Assembly (NCBI RefSeq): GCF_007559335.1
Contig: NZ_VMBG01000003.1
Location: 62,001-126,000, forward strand
Direction: 5' to 3'
Length of the DNA stretch: 64,000 bases
From: Rariglobus hedericola
Lineage (GTDB): Bacteria > Verrucomicrobiota > Verrucomicrobiia > Opitutales > Opitutaceae
A program made the position numbers and the translations under genes. Position 1 is the stretch's first letter, and the number at the start of each line of letters is the position of its first letter. Below the pieces are notes generated by a model. The model made no database searches, was not told the origin of the DNA, and was given only the letters and a program-made list of their open reading frames with translations. Below, piece by piece: positions 36,301 to 48,485 of the stretch.

Positions 36301-37119
36301 TCAGCGTAGTGAAGCGAGCGCGTCCGTGATCGGCACCGTGTGGCGCTTGCGATCCAGAAAGTAGTTCACCTCGGTGTAACCCGCCGCCTGCAACATCCGC
36401 ATCGCCATCGCATAACCATCGGCCACGCGGCGCGGCGTATGCGCATCGGCACCGAGCACGATCGGAATCCCCCGCTCGCGCATGAGCACCAGTTGCGACG
36501 GAGACGGGTTCATCTCCGGCAACGCCTTGAGCATTCCACTCGTGTTAAGCTCCATCGCCACACCGGTCGCCGCGATGCGATCCAGCGCGCGCTCCACCTG
36601 CGGCTTGATCCGCTCAAAGCTCCACTGCGCCGGATCCTCGTTCTTGATCAGATCCGGATGCGCCAGCGTATCGAACAATCCGCTCTCGGCCGACAACGCC
36701 AGGTGCTCGTAGTAAATTTCCTGATACGCCGCCACATCGCCGCGGTAAAACAATGCCCGGTAATCGCGCATCTGGTAATGCACCGAACCCAGCACATGGT
36801 GTAGCGGCACGCGCGCATGAAGTTTCTCCAGCCACGGCTCGACGCCCGGATAAAAATCGCTCTCCAGCCCGAGCCGCACATCGACCCGGCCTGCAAACGC
36901 CTCACGCGCACGTGCGATCATCGCCACATAAGTCTCAAACTCCTCCGGCAGCATGCGCACTTCCTTCGCAAATCCATCCGGCAGCGGCGCGTGGCAGGTG
37001 AAGATAATTCCCTTCAACCCGCGCAGTTCCGCCATCACTGCATAGTCTTCAGGCTCGCCCTCGGCATGGTTGCAAAGAGGCGTGTGACAATGGGACTCGT
37101 AAAGGATCGGCGCTGACAT
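36301..37119 (-). CDS. PHP-domain phosphatase (histidinol-phosphatase-like)
   Basis: A 272-residue PHP-superfamily metalloenzyme related to HisK-type histidinol-phosphate phosphatase. Metal-binding motifs are present in order: SHCHTPLCNH near the N-terminus, FTCHAPLPDG, LGLESDFYPG, DTLAHPDLIK and LGADAHTPRRV. These supply the expected His, Asp and Glu ligands for a trinuclear site. ATG 37119 is preceded by GGAGGG and begins at the first PHP motif; the open frame upstream has no family resemblance. No his genes are near, so another phosphate ester may be the substrate. It follows the LysR gene by 44 bp on the same strand. Confidence 0.85.
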   Translation of the reverse strand: MSAPILYESHCHTPLCNHAEGEPEDYAVMAELRGLKGIIFTCHAPLPDGFAKEVRMLPEEFETYVAMIARAREAFAGRVDVRLGLESDFYPGVEPWLEKLHARVPLHHVLGSVHYQMRDYRALFYRGDVAAYQEIYYEHLALSAESGLFDTLAHPDLIKNEDPAQWSFERIKPQVERALDRIAATGVAMELNTSGMLKALPEMNPSPSQLVLMRERGIPIVLGADAHTPRRVADGYAMAMRMLQAAGYTEVNYFLDRKRHTVPITDALASLR

Positions 37120-37163
37120 CCCTCCACCCTGAAACATCCAGGCGGATTGGGCAGCAAAAAGTT

Positions 37164-38057
37164 TCACCGCATCGCACCCGCCTCCGCCAATGCCTCCAGC
37201 AATGTCTTCAACGCAGCCGACGACTTGCCGCGTTGCCAGGCGACCATCAGTTCCCACTTCGCCGTCGTGTCGCGCAACTCGCGAAACACCACGCCCGGCA
37301 CCTGCTGCCGCTGCACATAACCGGGCAGCAACGACACCGCGCCTTCCGTCACCACCAGGGACAACCCGTGCGTGAGACTGTCCGCATCCTGCACGAAGCG
37401 CGCACGAAAACCCGCGCGTTTGCACACTTGGGAAACCCACCTGTTGTGTCCCGGCACATCCTCGTCGAGCGCACCCACAAACACCTCACGCTTCAGATCG
37501 GCCATCTTCACCGTCTTCGCCTTTGCCAGCGGATTCTCCTCCGACATCGCCGCCCACACCGGCAGCACCGCCAGCGTCTTCACATAAAATTCCTTCGTCA
37601 GCAGCGCCCCCGCCTGCCCGATCAAGCCCACATCAATCGTTCCTTCGCGCAACGCCGTGATCTGCTCACCCGGTGACAAATCCCGCATCGTCACCTTCAC
37701 CTCGGGGTGCGCCTTCCTCACCGCCGACAACGCCGGATTCAGATAACACGCCGCCGCCGACATCAGATAACCGATGCGCAACACCGCGCTCTGTCCACGC
37801 GCCCGTTGTCGCACATCCGCCATCGCCACGTCGAATTTCTCCAGCAGGGGTCGCATCTTTTCAGCCAGCGCATGTCCCGTCGCCGTCAACGCCACGCCGC
37901 CCGGACTCCGCTCCAGCAGCGCACCGCCCACTTCCTGCTCCAGCGTTTGCATCTGCCGCGTGAGCGTGGATTGCGACACGCGCAACCGCTCCGATGCCTT
38001 GTTCAGGCTGCCTTGCTCCACGATGGCGAAGAACGAACGAAGAAGATCAAGATTCAC
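37164..38057 (-). CDS. LysR-family transcriptional regulator
   Basis: A 297-residue LysR-type regulator. Residues 1-60 form the winged helix-turn-helix (LRSFFAIVEQGSLNKASERL, VSQSTLTRQMQTLEQEVG). The remainder is the two-lobed effector domain, starting LRIGYLMSAAACYLNPAL. It is transcribed away from the stress-gene cluster at 38144-41964, the classic arrangement for a LysR activator of divergent genes. A T-N11-A palindrome lies 14 bp before its start codon. The effector is unknown; the target genes suggest a quinone, electrophile or peroxide signal. Confidence 0.93.
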   Translation of the reverse strand: MNLDLLRSFFAIVEQGSLNKASERLRVSQSTLTRQMQTLEQEVGGALLERSPGGVALTATGHALAEKMRPLLEKFDVAMADVRQRARGQSAVLRIGYLMSAAACYLNPALSAVRKAHPEVKVTMRDLSPGEQITALREGTIDVGLIGQAGALLTKEFYVKTLAVLPVWAAMSEENPLAKAKTVKMADLKREVFVGALDEDVPGHNRWVSQVCKRAGFRARFVQDADSLTHGLSLVVTEGAVSLLPGYVQRQQVPGVVFRELRDTTAKWELMVAWQRGKSSAALKTLLEALAEAGAMR

Positions 38058-38067
38058 GGTGACGCAC

Positions 38068-38121
38068 GGTTATGCGCGAAACGCATGACGGCAAGCCGTT
38101 CCGCGCAGTAGGCGCATAACC
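38068..38121. promoter_or_regulatory. LysR-type binding sites in the divergent promoter region
   Basis: ATGCG-N5-CGCAT (38072-38086) is a perfect palindrome with the T-N11-A spacing of LysR boxes. It is embedded in GGTTATGCGC (38068-38077), whose exact reverse complement GCGCATAACC recurs at 38112-38121, just before the small membrane protein gene. A second short palindrome, ACGGC-AA-GCCGT (38088-38099), lies between. One recognition site near the regulator plus a half-site near the target promoter is the usual LysR layout. Confidence 0.6.
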
Positions 38122-38143
38122 CTTCGCCTGCTAATCTGGTCCC

Positions 38144-38413
38144 ATGCAACCGACCAACCGACTCTCCCTCGCCCTCCGCCTCACCGCCGCAGCCGCCCTG
38201 CTCGCGGTGCTCGGCCTCTGGATCGCCACCGGTGCCCACGCCGGCTGGACCCAGACCAGCAGGGTCGTCGTCCAGCACGACGAGATCACCGGCATCGATT
38301 TCCCGGTCCGCGAAAAAACCTTCGTCGCCGGTGTCGAGGTCCTCGCGGCCGGAGCAGGTGTCGCCGCCGCCCTCGCCACCGCGAGCATCTTCACCAACGG
38401 CCGCCACGCCTAA
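38144..38413 (+). CDS. Small membrane protein of unknown function
   Basis: An 89-residue protein with two hydrophobic helices: residues about 8-30 (LALRLTAAAALLAVLGLWIATGA) and 61-82 (VAGVEVLAAGAGVAAALATA). They are joined by a polar loop of about 30 residues that would face the periplasm. No family is recognised. It is the first gene of the cluster divergent from the LysR regulator and precedes the YceI gene by 39 bp, so it is probably coregulated with the stress genes. Confidence 0.6.
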   Translation: MQPTNRLSLALRLTAAAALLAVLGLWIATGAHAGWTQTSRVVVQHDEITGIDFPVREKTFVAGVEVLAAGAGVAAALATASIFTNGRHA

Positions 38414-38452
38414 AAATTTCTGCCAGCTCAACTCATCATTCCAAAACACACC

Positions 38453-39070
38453 ATGAACTCGCTCATCCGCTCCTCCCTCCTCGCCACCGCCCTCGTCTCC
38501 GCCGCCTACGCCGCGCCCCAGTCCTTCGACTTCAAAGACCCGAAGGGCGTTAACAACGTTCAGTTCCACCTCGACGCTCCCCTCGAATCCATCACCGGCA
38601 CCGCGACCGGCATCACCGGCACCGTCGTCTTCGACACCGCCGCGCCCACCGCCACCACCGGTAAGATCATCCTCGCTACTAAATCCATTACCGTCGGAAA
38701 CCCGCTAATGGCCGAGCATCTTCACAGCGCCAACTGGCTTGATGTCGCCAAATATCCCGAGATCACCTTCGAGGCCGTCAAGGTCGCCAACGTGAAGACC
38801 AAGGGCACGCAGGTCACCGCCGATCTCACCGGCAACCTCACCGTCAAAGGCGTGACCAAGGAAGTCACCGTCCCTGTCACCTTCACCCACCTCGCCGACA
38901 AACTCGGTGCCCGCCTCGGAGACGCCAATCTCAAGGGCGACCTCCTCGTCCTCCGCACCACCTTCGAAATCAACCGCAGCGACTTCAACATCATGCCCGG
39001 CCAGGCCACCGACAAGGTCGCCGAAAACATCGTCCTCACCCTAGCCCTCGCCGGCGCCGCCACCAAGTAA
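38453..39070 (+). CDS. YceI-family periplasmic protein
   Basis: A 205-residue exported lipocalin-like protein (signal peptide about 1-20, ending SAAYA). The YceI fold is recognisable from FDTAAPTATTGKIILATKSITVGNP in pieces, MAEHLHSANWLDVAKYPEITFE and NLTVKGVTKEVTVPVTF. YceI proteins bind polyisoprenoids or hydrophobic ligands and are often induced by alkaline or oxidative conditions. Here it stands at the head of genes for quinone and peroxide detoxification, so a role in envelope quinone or lipid stress is plausible. Confidence 0.9.
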   Translation: MNSLIRSSLLATALVSAAYAAPQSFDFKDPKGVNNVQFHLDAPLESITGTATGITGTVVFDTAAPTATTGKIILATKSITVGNPLMAEHLHSANWLDVAKYPEITFEAVKVANVKTKGTQVTADLTGNLTVKGVTKEVTVPVTFTHLADKLGARLGDANLKGDLLVLRTTFEINRSDFNIMPGQATDKVAENIVLTLALAGAATK

Positions 39071-39120
39071 ACACTCCGCATTCTGTCCTCTGTAATCTGT
39101 TCTCCGTCCTCTGTCCCCTT
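39071..39120 (-). repeat. Degenerate purine-rich micro-repeat between YceI and MhqO-like genes
   Basis: The 57-bp gap between the two genes is filled by pyrimidine-rich units on the plus strand (TTCTGTCCTCTG, TAATCTGTTCTC, CGTCCTCTGTCC). It shares the TCTGTCCTC core with the element at 7895-7965 but lacks the TTTAACGCAGAGG head. It lies directly before a start codon. A role as a simple spacer is possible. Confidence 0.4.
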
Positions 39121-39127
39121 CTTCACC

Positions 39128-40069
39128 ATGAACACTCCCACCGGCCTCCACCACATCACCGCCATCGCCAGCAACCCGCAGGCAAACGTTGATTTCTACA
39201 CCGGCATCCTCGGTCTGCGCCTGGTGAAGAAAACGGTGAACTTCGACGACCCGTCCGCCTACCATCTCTACTACGGCGACGAATCCGGCCGCCCCGGTTC
39301 CATCATCACGTTCTTCTACTGGCCCGGCCACGAGGCCCGCGGTCGCGTCGGCTCCGGACAAACCACCGCCATCGTCTTCGCTGCTCCCGCCACCTCGCTC
39401 GATTTCTGGCAGGCTCGCCTTCAGACCAACAACGTCGCCGCCACGCGTCGCAATCGCTTCAGCGAAGACGTCGTCGCCTTCGCCGACCCCGACGGCATCC
39501 CCGTCGAGATCGTCGCCGTCACCAACGACACCCGCTCCGGCTGGACCACCGCCACCATCCCCGCCGACCACGCCCTCCGCGGCATGCACACCGCCGAACT
39601 CACGGTGCGCGCTCCGCAAGCCACCGAGAAACTCATCACCGACACGATGGGCTACCGCCTCGTTCGACGCGACGGTGACCGCGCCCGCTTCACGGCTGCA
39701 TCCGGCGAACAATCGGGCAACTACATCGACGTCATTGCCAACGCCTCCGCCGCACCCGGCGCCGGCGGTTCCGGCACCGTTCACCACATCGCCTTCAGCG
39801 TGCCCAACGACGCCACCGAACTCGTCATGCAAAAGGCGCTGCAAAACGCCGGCTACTCGGTTTCCGAGGTGCGCGACCGCAACTACTTCCATTCGATCTA
39901 CTATCGCGAGCCAGGCGGAATCCTCTTCGAAATCGCCACCGCCAACCCCGGTTTCGCGGTGGACGAATCCCTCGCATCATTGGGAACCGCGCTCAAACTC
40001 CCGGTTCAATTCGAACGAGCCCGCACCCAAATCGAAAAGCTCCTCCCGCCCATCTCCGTAACCAAATAA
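39128..40069 (+). CDS. Ring-cleaving dioxygenase / VOC protein (MhqO-like)
   Basis: A 313-residue protein with four VOC modules, of the type annotated as ring-cleaving dioxygenase or LinE/MhqO. Metal ligands are suggested by the His in GLHHITAIASNPQANVDFY, the second His in GTVHHIAFSV and the Glu in GGILFEIATANPGF. Bacillus MhqO is induced by hydroquinones and quinones. Its neighbours here, WrbA, an MhqD-like hydrolase and Ohr, match that stress response. The true substrate is unproven. Confidence 0.88.
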   Translation: MNTPTGLHHITAIASNPQANVDFYTGILGLRLVKKTVNFDDPSAYHLYYGDESGRPGSIITFFYWPGHEARGRVGSGQTTAIVFAAPATSLDFWQARLQTNNVAATRRNRFSEDVVAFADPDGIPVEIVAVTNDTRSGWTTATIPADHALRGMHTAELTVRAPQATEKLITDTMGYRLVRRDGDRARFTAASGEQSGNYIDVIANASAAPGAGGSGTVHHIAFSVPNDATELVMQKALQNAGYSVSEVRDRNYFHSIYYREPGGILFEIATANPGFAVDESLASLGTALKLPVQFERARTQIEKLLPPISVTK

Positions 40070-40087
40070 GGTTACTTCAATTCCGCC

Positions 40088-40122
40088 CTACTCACTACCC
40101 GCTACTCACCACTCACTACTTC
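40088..40122 (-). repeat. Heptamer repeat upstream of wrbA
   Basis: Five consecutive 7-base units on the plus strand: CTACTCA, CTACCCG, CTACTCA, CCACTCA, CTACTTC. They end 8 bp before the wrbA ATG. The same heptamers occur after wrbA at 40805-40839 in the same orientation, and inverted at 40755-40782. Confidence 0.75.
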
Positions 40123-40130
40123 TCAAAACC

Positions 40131-40751
40131 ATGAGCACCAAAATCAAAGTCATTTTCCACAGCCTCCACGGCCATGTCTATAAACTCGCCGAAGCCGTCG
40201 CTGAAGGCGCGCGCTCCGTCCCCGGCACCGAGGTCGAACTTCTCCAAGTCCAGGAGACGCTCTCCGACGAAGTCCTCGCCAAAATGGGCGCCACCGAAAC
40301 CAAAAAAACCTTCGAGCACATTCCGGTCGCCAAGCCCGCCGACCTCGCCGAGGCCGATGGCGTGCTCTTCGGCTCCGGCACGCGCTACGGCAGCGCCTCG
40401 GCCCAGATGCAGGCCTTCTTTGATTCCACCGGCGGCCTCTGGATGAAGGGCGCCCTCGTCGGCAAAGCCGGCGGCGTGTTCGTTTCCACCGGCACGCAAC
40501 ACGGCGGCCAGGAAACCACCCTCGTCAGCATGCAGACGTTCCTCTTCCACCAGGGTCTGGTCGTCGTCGGCGTTCCTTACGCCGCGCAAGAACTCACCAA
40601 CATGGACGACATCACCGGCGGTTCTCCTTACGGCGCCGGCACCATCGCCGGTTCCAAAGGCGAACGCACGCCCTCCCCCAACGAACTCGCCATCGCCCGC
40701 TACCAAGGCAAACACACCGCCCAAATCGCCGCGAAACTCGCCACTAAATAA
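40131..40751 (+). CDS. wrbA: NAD(P)H:quinone oxidoreductase, WrbA type
   Basis: A 206-residue flavodoxin-fold FMN protein that reduces quinones by two electrons and so avoids semiquinone radicals. The FMN phosphate loop is near FHSLHGHVYKLAEAV, slightly changed from the usual SMYGH form. LFGSGTRYGSASAQMQAFFD and VFVSTGTQHGGQETTL are typical WrbA segments. It is framed on both sides by heptamer repeats, so it may have its own transcript or processing signals within the stress cluster. Confidence 0.93.
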   Translation: MSTKIKVIFHSLHGHVYKLAEAVAEGARSVPGTEVELLQVQETLSDEVLAKMGATETKKTFEHIPVAKPADLAEADGVLFGSGTRYGSASAQMQAFFDSTGGLWMKGALVGKAGGVFVSTGTQHGGQETTLVSMQTFLFHQGLVVVGVPYAAQELTNMDDITGGSPYGAGTIAGSKGERTPSPNELAIARYQGKHTAQIAAKLATK

Positions 40752-40754
40752 AAA

Positions 40755-40839
40755 GTAGCGGGTAGTGAGTAGCGGGTAGCGAGCACCCCCAATCCGTCCT
40801 CCGACTACTCACTACTAGCTACCCGCTACTCGCTACTTC
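40755..40839. repeat. Inverted pair of heptamer tandem repeats between wrbA and hydrolase gene
   Basis: The left half (40755-40782) is GTAGCGG, GTAGTGA, GTAGCGG, GTAGCGA. The right half (40805-40839) is CTACTCA, CTACTAG, CTACCCG, CTACTCG, CTACTTC. The halves are reverse-complementary in pattern and 22 bp apart, so the transcript could fold into a long imperfect hairpin that fills most of the gap between the genes. Confidence 0.8.
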
Positions 40840-40849
40840 GTCACAAACC

Positions 40850-41488
40850 ATGCACCTCCACGACGCCACCCACACCCTCCGACTCGGCGCTCCGCTCGCG
40901 AAAGCCCGCGGCGTCGTGATCCTTCTCCATGGTCGCGGTTCCTCCGCCGACGACATCGCCGGCCTTGCCGATGTATTCGGCGCCTCCGACTTGACCTACC
41001 TCGTGCCCGAGGCGGCCAACAGCAGCTGGTATCCACATCGTTTCCTCGTGCCGCCGGCACAAAACGAGCCGTGGCTTTCCAGCGCCCTCGCCGTGATCGA
41101 CACCCTCGTCGCCGAAGCCCTCGTCGCCGGCATTCCGTCGGAACGCATCGGCCTCGCCGGGTTTTCCCAAGGCGCGTGCTTGAGTCTTGAATACGCCTCG
41201 CGTCATCCGCGCCGCTACGCGTTTGTCGCCGGCCTGAGCGGCGCGCTCATCGGCCCGACCGACACCACCCGTGATTGCATCGATCTCCAAGGCACGCCCG
41301 TCCTCGTCGCGTGCGCCGAACGCGATGCCCACATCCCGCTCGATCACGTCGAGCACAGCGCCACCGCACTCGCCGCCTTCAACGCCACCGTCACTAAGCA
41401 CATTTTCCCCGGCTCCGCACACAACGTGTTCCCCGAGGAAGTCGCCTGGTTGAAAAAGCAAGCCGCCAGCTTGCCCCGGTCGGCCTGA
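40850..41488 (+). CDS. Phospholipase/carboxylesterase-type alpha/beta hydrolase (MhqD-like)
   Basis: A 212-residue serine hydrolase. LLHGRGSSADD forms the oxyanion loop and GFSQGAC holds the nucleophile Ser (GxSxG). The Asp in CAERDAHIPLDHV and the His in PGSAHNVFPEE complete the triad. It belongs to the PF02230 carboxylesterase family, which includes Bacillus MhqD of the hydroquinone response. Position after the MhqO-like and WrbA genes supports that comparison. The natural ester is unknown. Confidence 0.9.
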   Translation: MHLHDATHTLRLGAPLAKARGVVILLHGRGSSADDIAGLADVFGASDLTYLVPEAANSSWYPHRFLVPPAQNEPWLSSALAVIDTLVAEALVAGIPSERIGLAGFSQGACLSLEYASRHPRRYAFVAGLSGALIGPTDTTRDCIDLQGTPVLVACAERDAHIPLDHVEHSATALAAFNATVTKHIFPGSAHNVFPEEVAWLKKQAASLPRSA

Positions 41489-41541
41489 CCGCGCACCCTG
41501 ATCACTCCGTCCCGCTTACCAATCCGTCGCATCCACTTCAC

Positions 41542-41964
<423 letters not shown>

Positions 41965-41995
41965 ACCGGAAAACAGCTTTATTTTTTTGGCTCAA

Positions 41996-42023
41996 GGCGG
42001 ACCCTGATCGGTCCGTCTTTTTT
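41996..42023 (+). terminator. Intrinsic terminator after ohr
   Basis: Stem GGCGGACC (41996-42003) pairs with GGTCCGTC (42010-42017), with one G-U pair, around a 6-base loop. Six T residues follow (42018-42023). It closes the stress cluster. Confidence 0.88.
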
Positions 42024-42074
42024 GTGCACAGGGCGTGACAATCTCCGACCTCCAAAGTAATCTGCTCACGCCCC

Positions 42075-45710
<3,636 letters not shown>

Positions 45711-45713
45711 TCG

Positions 45714-46034
45714 TCAGACAAACGCCATCGTGATCAGCACGCAGATGATCGCCATCAGCACCAACCCCAGGAAAAAAGCCGTGTCGGCCGCCTTCTGAAG
45801 CCGCTGCCTGATTCCGTCGCGCTTCAGCCGGAACGACCCGAAAATCAACAGGCAGCACACCAGGAAAAGACCCGCATCCACCGCGAGTAATTCATCGCTG
45901 ATCGTGCCGGCTTTTTTCACCGAGGTCACCACCTGCAACAGCCCGATCCCCGTGAGGCACACGCCCACCATTCCCGCCGAAACGGAAAAAATCGCCAGCA
46001 TCAGGCTGAACTCGCGCTCGTCATTCTGTTGCAC
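45714..46034 (-). CDS. Small three-helix membrane protein of unknown function
   Basis: A protein of about 106 residues. The start is taken as GTG 46034 (reading [16 protein letters not shown]); an ATG eleven codons further in is the alternative. Three hydrophobic helices are predicted: residues 12-33, 48-66 and 86-105, separated by basic loops ([14 protein letters not shown]). No family is recognised. It is divergent from the AraC gene and ends 3 bp from the hybrid kinase stop on the other strand. Confidence 0.6.
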   Translation of the reverse strand: MQQNDEREFSLMLAIFSVSAGMVGVCLTGIGLLQVVTSVKKAGTISDELLAVDAGLFLVCCLLIFGSFRLKRDGIRQRLQKAADTAFFLGLVLMAIICVLITMAFV

Positions 46035-46142
46035 GCGCAAAGCCAACCCGCCGGCCCGGCCCGCGGCAAGGCATCTGTCGGCCACCCGCCGCCCACAAGC
46101 AGCTCGATTCCCCCGCACTCCGCCGACAACGTTATCCCCGCG

Positions 46143-47045
46143 ATGAAACACCGCACCATTCCCGCGATCGGCATGAACCTCCACAGCCGCGACTCCCTGC
46201 GCGCCGAGGGTTTCGTAGCCATGGCGTATGAGGAATCGATGAACGCCGAGCCGGCCCGCTTGCAGCCGCACTACCACGATTTTTTCCAGGTGTCGTTACT
46301 GCGCGGTCCCGGGCGCCTCATGCACGACTTCCGCGAAAAGAACGTCGATGGCCTCACCTTGCTGTTCATCACGCCTGGTCAGGTCCACACCGTGAAACCC
46401 GAAGCCGACATGCGCGGCACCATCATTTCCTTCACTCGCGAATTTTTCGACGCCAGCTCCGAAACCGGCGCGACCCTCCTGCTGGAACTGCCGTTTTATT
46501 TCGCGACCGACACGCCTCCGTGGCTCTCGCTCGACCCCGTGCGCGAAACCGAGATCCCCGCGCTCTTCCGCGAGCTCCAGTCCGAAGCCGATCTCGCCCG
46601 CCCCGACGCACCCGAGGTCATCCGCGCATTGCTGCGCATCCTCTTCATTAAATCGCGCCGGCTCCACACCGCGAAAACCGCCGCACCGCAAACCGTCCGT
46701 GCCACCGCGCTCGTGCGCAGCTTCCAGCTCGCCGTCGAAAAACACTTTCTTGAATGGGCTTCGCTCGCGCCCTATGCACGCAAACTCAGCGTGAGCGTCA
46801 ACCACCTCAACGACGTCGTCAGCGCCGCCACCGGACGCGCCGCGGGTGAACACATCCGCCTCCGCCGCCTGCTCGCCGCCAAGCGCCAGCTCCTCCACTC
46901 CGAGCTCACCGTCTCCGAAATCGGCTTCAAACTGGGCTTCAAAGATCCCTCCTACTTCAGTCGTTTTTTCCGCCGCTACGAAAAGCTCACTCCCGCCGCC
47001 TTTCGCGCCCGCAGCAGAGAAAAATACCAGCAACAGACCGGTTAA
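46143..47045 (+). CDS. AraC-family transcriptional regulator with cupin-like sensor
   Basis: A 300-residue regulator. Residues about 25-150 form a cupin-type ligand-binding domain (LQPHYHDFFQVSLLRG, LLFITPGQVHTV). The C-terminal 100 residues are an AraC double helix-turn-helix (YARKLSVSVNHLNDVVSAAT, VSEIGFKLGFKDPSYFSRFFRR). ATG 46143 is preferred, since 38 upstream in-frame residues are proline-rich and overlap the divergent gene's start. The exporter gene follows 58 bp later, so the regulator may control it. Confidence 0.88.
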   Translation: MKHRTIPAIGMNLHSRDSLRAEGFVAMAYEESMNAEPARLQPHYHDFFQVSLLRGPGRLMHDFREKNVDGLTLLFITPGQVHTVKPEADMRGTIISFTREFFDASSETGATLLLELPFYFATDTPPWLSLDPVRETEIPALFRELQSEADLARPDAPEVIRALLRILFIKSRRLHTAKTAAPQTVRATALVRSFQLAVEKHFLEWASLAPYARKLSVSVNHLNDVVSAATGRAAGEHIRLRRLLAAKRQLLHSELTVSEIGFKLGFKDPSYFSRFFRRYEKLTPAAFRARSREKYQQQTG

Positions 47046-47103
47046 CACCTAGAGACGGATTTGAGACGGAGGCGGCGCCGGTGGATTATGCCGGACTCCA
47101 GTC

Positions 47104-48354
47104 ATGCAAACGTCCGCCGTCACCACCTCCGGGAATCCCGAAAACAACGCCGCGACCAACACTGTTTTTGCGGTGCTGTTCACGATCAGTTTTTCCCACC
47201 TGCTCAACGATACGATCCAGGCGCTGCTGCCTTCCATCTACCCGCTCTTAAAAGACAGCTACCGCCTGAGCTTCACGCAGCTCGGCCTGATCACGTTCAC
47301 GTTTCAATGCACCGCATCGCTCCTGCAACCACTCGTCGGCTACCTCACCGACAAACGCTCGATGCCTTTCTCCCTGCCCGTCGGCATGGCCCTCACGCTC
47401 ACCGGCCTCATCCTGCTGGCCTACGCGGGTGATTTTACGCACATCCTCATCGCCGCCAGCTTCGTCGGCGCGGGCTCCGCGATTTTCCACCCCGAGGCTT
47501 CGCGCATCGCCTTCATGGCGGCCGGCAAACGCCGCGGTCTCGCCCAGTCCGTCTTCCAGGTCGGCGGCAACGCCGGCAGCGCCATCGGCCCGCTCCTCGC
47601 CGCACTTATCATCGTCCCGCACGGACAACGTTCCGTATTGTTTTTCTCGATACTCGCGTTGATCGGCGTCGTCGTGCTCTGGCGCGTCGGCCGCTGGCAC
47701 CGCGCCAACCCGCACCGGCTCGTCCGCAAGCCGCGTCCCGCCCTCGATCCCAACGCGGTTGCCAACGTGAACGCGCTTTCCCGCCGCCGTGTGTTCTTCG
47801 CCGTCTGCGTGCTCATCGCGCTGACGTTCTCCAAATACGTCTACCTGTCTTCGCTCACCAGCTACTACACGTTCTATCTGATCGACCGTTTCCACCTCTC
47901 CGTGCAAAGCGCCCAATACCACCTGTTCATCCTGCTCGCCGCCGTGGCGGTCGGCACGATCGCCGGCGGCCCCATCGGCGACCGCATCGGCCGCAAGCGC
48001 GTAATCTGGGCCTCCATCCTCGGCGTCGCGCCGTTCTCACTCGCACTGCCTCACGTCGGCCTCGGCGCGACGGCCGTGCTCAGCGTTTTCATCGGCTTGA
48101 TCCTCGCGTCCGCATTCTCGGCGATTCTCGTGTATGCGCAGGAACTGATGCCCGGCAAAGTCGGCATGGTCGCCGGCCTGTTCTTCGGTCTCGCCTTCGG
48201 TGTCGCCGGCATCGGCTCCGCCGTGCTCGGTAAAGTCGCCGACCACACCGGCATCAACTATGTCTTCCAGCTCTGCGCCTGGCTCCCGTTGATCGGCCTG
48301 CTCACCGTCTTCCTCCCCGACATCGAGCGCCACCGCGAAGACTCTTCCGCTTAA
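47104..48354 (+). CDS. MFS transporter, fosmidomycin-resistance (Fsr) type
   Basis: A 416-residue major facilitator with about 12 transmembrane helices. The N-terminal segment FTISFSHLLNDTIQALLPSIYPLL and LVGYLTDKRSMP between helices 2 and 3 are characteristic of the Fsr subfamily. The cytoplasmic loop after helix 8 has GGPIGDRIGRKRVIW. E. coli Fsr exports fosmidomycin and related compounds; the natural role is unknown. The gene lies immediately after an AraC regulator. Confidence 0.9.
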   Translation: MQTSAVTTSGNPENNAATNTVFAVLFTISFSHLLNDTIQALLPSIYPLLKDSYRLSFTQLGLITFTFQCTASLLQPLVGYLTDKRSMPFSLPVGMALTLTGLILLAYAGDFTHILIAASFVGAGSAIFHPEASRIAFMAAGKRRGLAQSVFQVGGNAGSAIGPLLAALIIVPHGQRSVLFFSILALIGVVVLWRVGRWHRANPHRLVRKPRPALDPNAVANVNALSRRRVFFAVCVLIALTFSKYVYLSSLTSYYTFYLIDRFHLSVQSAQYHLFILLAAVAVGTIAGGPIGDRIGRKRVIWASILGVAPFSLALPHVGLGATAVLSVFIGLILASAFSAILVYAQELMPGKVGMVAGLFFGLAFGVAGIGSAVLGKVADHTGINYVFQLCAWLPLIGLLTVFLPDIERHREDSSA

Positions 48355-48385
48355 AAACACCCCCTTCGTCCCTGACTCCACCCCC

Positions 48386-48423
48386 AACCCGGTTTGTAAC
48401 TTAATAAGTTACAAACCCGGGTT
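48386..48423. promoter_or_regulatory. Palindromic operator candidate upstream of the AhpD-like gene
   Basis: The perfect 12-bp arms GGTTTGTAACTT (48391-48402) and AAGTTACAAACC (48406-48417) flank AAT. Outer bases AACCC and GGGTT extend the symmetry to 48386-48423. The AT-rich core contrasts with the GC-rich surroundings. It lies 31 bp upstream of the ECF41-type -35 box. No U-run follows, which argues against a terminator. A near-copy is at 49900-49924. The pattern suits a dimeric MarR- or TetR-like repressor; no such gene is in the window. Confidence 0.6.
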
Positions 48424-48448
48424 GAGCGCCCGAAGTTTTTCGCCCCGC

Positions 48449-48475
48449 TGTCACAAAACGAAACACTATTTCGTC
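48449..48475 (+). promoter_or_regulatory. ECF41-type promoter of the AhpD-like / sigma operon
   Basis: TGTCACA (48449-48455), a 16-bp spacer and CGTC (48472-48475) match the bipartite promoter recognised by ECF41 sigma factors. It lies 11 bp before the AhpD-like start codon. ECF41 sigma genes commonly autoregulate an operon with exactly this kind of partner gene, and the sigma gene is the next gene. Confidence 0.8.
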
Positions 48476-48485
48476 TGGTTGTGTG

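Noticed and set aside
40755-40839. CRISPR array
   Set aside because: Units are 7 bp and contiguous without unique spacers, and no cas genes are present in the window.
48386-48423. Intrinsic terminator of the Fsr-like gene
   Set aside because: The stem is AT-rich in its core and no T-run follows on either side; a second copy elsewhere and a promoter immediately downstream favour an operator.
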